This document shows, one piece after another, positions 61,042 through 64,000 of a stretch of DNA of 64,000 nucleotides (position 1 is the first letter of the stretch; every line of letters begins with the position of its first letter). Made by a program: the position numbers and the translations under genes. The notes below the pieces were generated by a model. That model was not told the DNA's origin and did no database searches. It saw only the letters and a program-made list of their open reading frames with translations. The stretch lies in contig NC_052619.1 in assembly GCF_016545825.1 (NCBI RefSeq), forward strand, positions 69,698,115-69,762,114. Reading direction: 5' to 3'. This DNA comes from Eucalyptus grandis (taxonomy: Eukaryota; Streptophyta; Magnoliopsida; Myrtales; Myrtaceae).

Positions 61042-62640
61042 ACCCCAATAGGCTTGGTTCGATCATGTTGAACCAGATTGCAAGCAATGTTGATTGCTAA
61101 TTTATTATCACAATAGAGTCTCATAGTTCTTTTGTGTTCCACTTTGAGGTCTTCAATGACAATCTTGAGCCGCAAAAGTTCACATATCCCATTCACCATT
61201 GTCCTTAATTTAGCTTTAGCACTAGATTTCCTCCTAAAAAAGTGTAATAGCTAGATGTGGGGCTTCTATCTCTTGGTGACCCTGCATAATCTATATCAAT
61301 ATAGGCTTCAAGATTCATCTTGTCACCATTTTTAAACAAAATACCTTTTTTAGGAGTAGCTTTGAGGTAGTGAAGAATCTAATAGATAGCTTGCATATGT
61401 TTTTCTTAAAATCATCTATGAACTAACTTACGACTCCCACAACATAAGCTATGCTGGCCTAATATGAGACATAAATAAGCCTTCCTATTAACCTTTAATA
61501 TCTCCCTTTATCAACTATGTCACTCTCTCCCTGTCCATCTATTTTATGGTTTGCATCAATGTTAGTGCTCACCGCCTTGCTATTGAGACATCCTATTTTC
61601 TTGAGAAGATCAAGTACATACTTCCTTGGGAAATCAAATACCTTTTGTAGAGTAGACCACCTCAATACCAAGGAAGTATCTCAATTTTCCAAGGTCTTTG
61701 ATCTCGAATTGTTGAGCAAGACTATTCTTAAGAGACTTTTGTTCAGCTCCATCATTATCAATCACAACTATATTATCTACATATACAAATAGAGCTATTA
61801 TCATATCTTAATTTGAATGTTTGATGAACAAGGCGCGATCCCCTCTACTTTGCTTTAACCCATCTCAAGCATTACCTCTGTGAACTTTCTAAACCAATCT
61901 CTTGGAGATTGTTTGAGACCGTAAAGAGCATTTTTAAGCCAATGCACCTTATTGTTTCCAAAGTCCTTGTCAAAACCTGGTGGAGGCTCCATAAAGACTT
62001 CCTCCTCCAAATCTTCGTGTAACAACATGTTCTTCACATCAATTTGCTGCAAAGACCAACCAAAATTAGTTGCAGGAGAAAGTAGCACTCGTACTATATT
62101 CATATTTGCTACTAGTGCAAAGGTCTCTTGATAATCCACAGTAGGTTTGGATGTACCATTTGTGACTAGCCTTCCTTTATACCTTTCCAAGGTCTCATCA
62201 ACTTTGTACTTAAAGGTATAAACTCATTTACATCACACCGATTGCTTACCTTTGAGTAAAGTCACAACTTCCCATGTATCATTCTTCTTCAATACATTCG
62301 TTTCTTCCGTTATATCTTGTCTCCAATTCCTATCCTCAAAAGCTTCATGTATTGAGTTAGGAATAGTAATTTAATCAAGAGGGCTTTGTGTTGAGTAAAT
62401 GGTCTATGGTATGACACAATTTGGGAGATAGGGTGTTGGGTACATTTCATGATAGCTTTTCTCAAGGCAATAGGTAAATTCAAATCACTTAACTCAGGTT
62501 CATTAGGAGAATGGTGAGTCATTTCATTTCCTAATAATGGTTTGGATAATGGGACTTGATCCAGTTCTAGATTGAGCTTCATTCTTCTTGAATGAACTTG
62601 CAATTTGGTTGGTTCATTCTTAGGAGGACTAGATGAAGAT

Positions 62641-63528
62641 GGGGAAAAGTACCAAAATAGTCATAAATCTTTTGTATTTGTACCAATTCAGTTCTAAACT
62701 TTTTAGTTTGACCAATTTAGTCCTAAAACTTTTTACATTGGTACCAATTCAATCCATTCGGTTAATTTAAGCCGGAAATTGTGACGTGGCCGCCAACGAT
62801 CTTATGTGGTGTCACGTGGACAAATTTTATAAATTTTTTTCTCTTTTTTTTTTCTTTTTCTTTTCTCCTTGGCTGGCGAGGTTGTCAACCAGCCAACCAT
62901 CACCAGCCACAAACTGGTCGAGGCAAGGGCGTAACGGCCCTCGCCTATGGCTGATGAGGGTGCAAAGGGCCTCGCCCAGATCCGACAAGGGCATGACACC
63001 CTTGTCCACCATGAGCGAGGCTGTCGTGGCCCTCACCTGGATCTGGGCGAGGGCTTGATGCCCTTGCTTGTGGCGGATGAGGGTGTCGCGCCCTCACTTG
63101 GATCTGGGCGAGGGCCACCGCGCCCTCGCTTGCCACGAGTGAGGGCCGCCACGCCCTCACTTGGATCTAGGCGAGGACCGACGCCCTCGCCAGTGGCTAG
63201 TGAAGGCACGACGCCCCTTGCCTCGACTAGTCTGTGGCCAGCGATGGTCGGCGACCGATGACCTCACCGGCCAAGGAGAAAAGAAAAAGAAAAAAAAAAA
63301 GAGAAAAAAAAAATAATTATAAAAATTATAAAAATTATAAAAATTTGTCCACATGGTGCCACATAAGATCGCCGGCGGCCACGTTAACAATTTCAAGCTT
63401 AAATTAGCTGGATGGACTGAATTAGTACTAATGTAAAAAGGTTTAGGACTAAATTGGTCAAATTGAAAATTTTAGGACTAAATTTGTACCAATACAAAAG
63501 GTTTAGGACTATTTTGGTACTTTTTCCG
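62641..63528. mobile_element. Mutator-like non-autonomous element with GC-rich core (copy 2)
   Basis: 888 bp, same family as 60244-61041: ends GGGGAAAAGTACCAAAATAG and, inverted, GGAAAAAGTACCAAAATAG. Perfect 9-bp duplications GATGAAGAT lie at 62632-62640 and 63529-63537. The core (62870-63270) is a degenerate tandem repeat of ~45-60 bp around 'ctcgcttggatctgggcgaggg'. Inserted in the linker region of the same Copia element. Confidence 0.88.
62935..63210. repeat. Tandem GC-rich repeats in the Mutator-like core
   Basis: Six or so degenerate units alternating 'ccctcgcttgtggc' with 'tggatctgggcgagggc'. The units are partly self-complementary, so the core could fold. Copy 1 has fewer units. Confidence 0.65.
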
Positions 63529-64000
63529 ATGAAGATGATGATGAACTAGGCAAAGGACTTGATAGGAGACTATGATTGGATAGAGGACTTGATGGACTTG
63601 ATGAAGGATTGGGTGGATTAAGAGGGTTAGGACTGGACAAAGATGGGGAAGGGGACGAAGTTGGATTAGACAATGCACTAAGTAGCGGAGGCGGTTGTTT
63701 AAATGCACTATCTTCATTAGGAGTCTCCCCCTGAAGATAGTGGGAGGAAGGAAAAAATGATTGATTTTCATTAAAAATGACATTCATAGATATAAAAACT
63801 CAACGTGTTAAAGAATCATAGCATTTTTAAATTTTTTGAGTATTAGAGTACACTCTAGAGCACGAGGATTGAGTTTGTTTTGGTTGCAATTATGGATATA
63901 CACAAATGCAACACGGCCGAAGCCCCGAAGGGAAACGTGATATTTATGGGAAACATCGGGACAAAAGGTAGGCAGGAGTTGTAAGTTTTTAAGGTTTTGG

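Larger units (their letters stand above)
60072..63787 (-). pseudogene. Copia pol (integrase C-terminal linker to RNase H), broken
   Basis: From right to left on the minus strand: a Ser/Pro-rich linker after integrase (63787-63529), its continuation beyond the inserted Mutator-like element (62603-62310), and the RT N-terminal half (62190-61855) with DYQETF and EEVFMEPPPGF-like segments. The RT active site near 61772-61783 reads YVDN instead of YVDD, so a catalytic Asp is changed. RNase H is in 61199-61040, then interrupted by the second Mutator-like element and resumed at 60243-60072. Stops and frame changes occur between parts. Confidence 0.85.
59640..64000 (-). mobile_element. Ty1/Copia retrotransposon, 3' part, minus strand, nested insertions
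   Basis: The 3' LTR is on the left (about 59640-60071) and pol fragments continue to the right edge, so the 5' part lies beyond the window. The element was later hit by a SINE (59799-59950) in its LTR and by two Mutator-like elements (60244-61041 and 62641-63528) in its coding region. Pol is disrupted by stops and frame breaks and the RT active site is altered. Confidence 0.85.

Overview
The window is plant nuclear DNA, almost certainly from a dicot. Evidence: intron-containing genes with plant splice sites, a plant-specific mitochondrial ATP synthase subunit, a CYP71-type cytochrome P450, several Ty1/Copia retrotransposons primed by initiator-Met tRNA, tRNA-derived SINEs and Mutator-type elements. 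I cannot fix the species; a woody, tandem-duplication-rich genome such as a Myrtaceae member would fit, but that is a guess.

The backbone is a tandem segmental duplication. Each unit holds a P450 gene (minus strand), several kb of non-coding DNA, then the ATP synthase 24 kDa subunit gene (plus strand). Three units are visible. Unit 1 contributes only the last two codons and 3' UTR of its ATP synthase gene (1-195). Unit 2 (about 9577-41772) has an intact P450 (13805-16276) but keeps only the promoter, exon 1 and part of intron 1 of the ATP synthase gene. Unit 3 (about 41843-58990) has a P450 broken by two 1-bp deletions (43031-45496) and an intact seven-exon ATP synthase gene (54956-58801) whose intron 6 is of the GC-AG type. 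Matching segments (unit 2 / unit 3): 9577-9892 / 41843-42138; 12902-16855 / 42134-46060; 16856-17775 / 46509-47461; 18327-19282 / about 49301-50310; 26902-28646 / about 50311-52206; 29036-29162 / about 52207-52340; 38903-41772 / about 52341-55652. The paralogous unit therefore supplies pre-insertion sites for most transposons.

Unit 2 was swollen by three insertions absent from unit 3: a 3.0-kb probable solo LTR (9893-12901), a 7.6-kb Copia element (19283-26901) and a 9.7-kb SIRE-like Copia element with an extra 3' ORF (29163-38902). Unit 3 carries a SINE (51781-51993) absent from unit 2. Left of unit 2 lie a decayed minus-strand Copia element (902-6770), an aspartic protease C-terminal fragment (7140-7481) and an LTR-like remnant rich in short tandem repeats. 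The right end (about 59640-64000) is the 3' half of another minus-strand Copia element, itself struck by one SINE and two Mutator-like elements.

Only two genes look functional: the P450 of unit 2 and the ATP synthase 24 kDa gene of unit 3. The two complete units have decayed reciprocally, each keeping the gene the other has lost. I saw no convincing tRNA, rRNA or CRISPR feature and no clearly new multi-gene system; the most unusual signals are the reciprocal decay, the changed I-helix of the surviving P450, the clustered bZIP/W-box motifs in one Copia leader and the GC-core Mutator-like elements.
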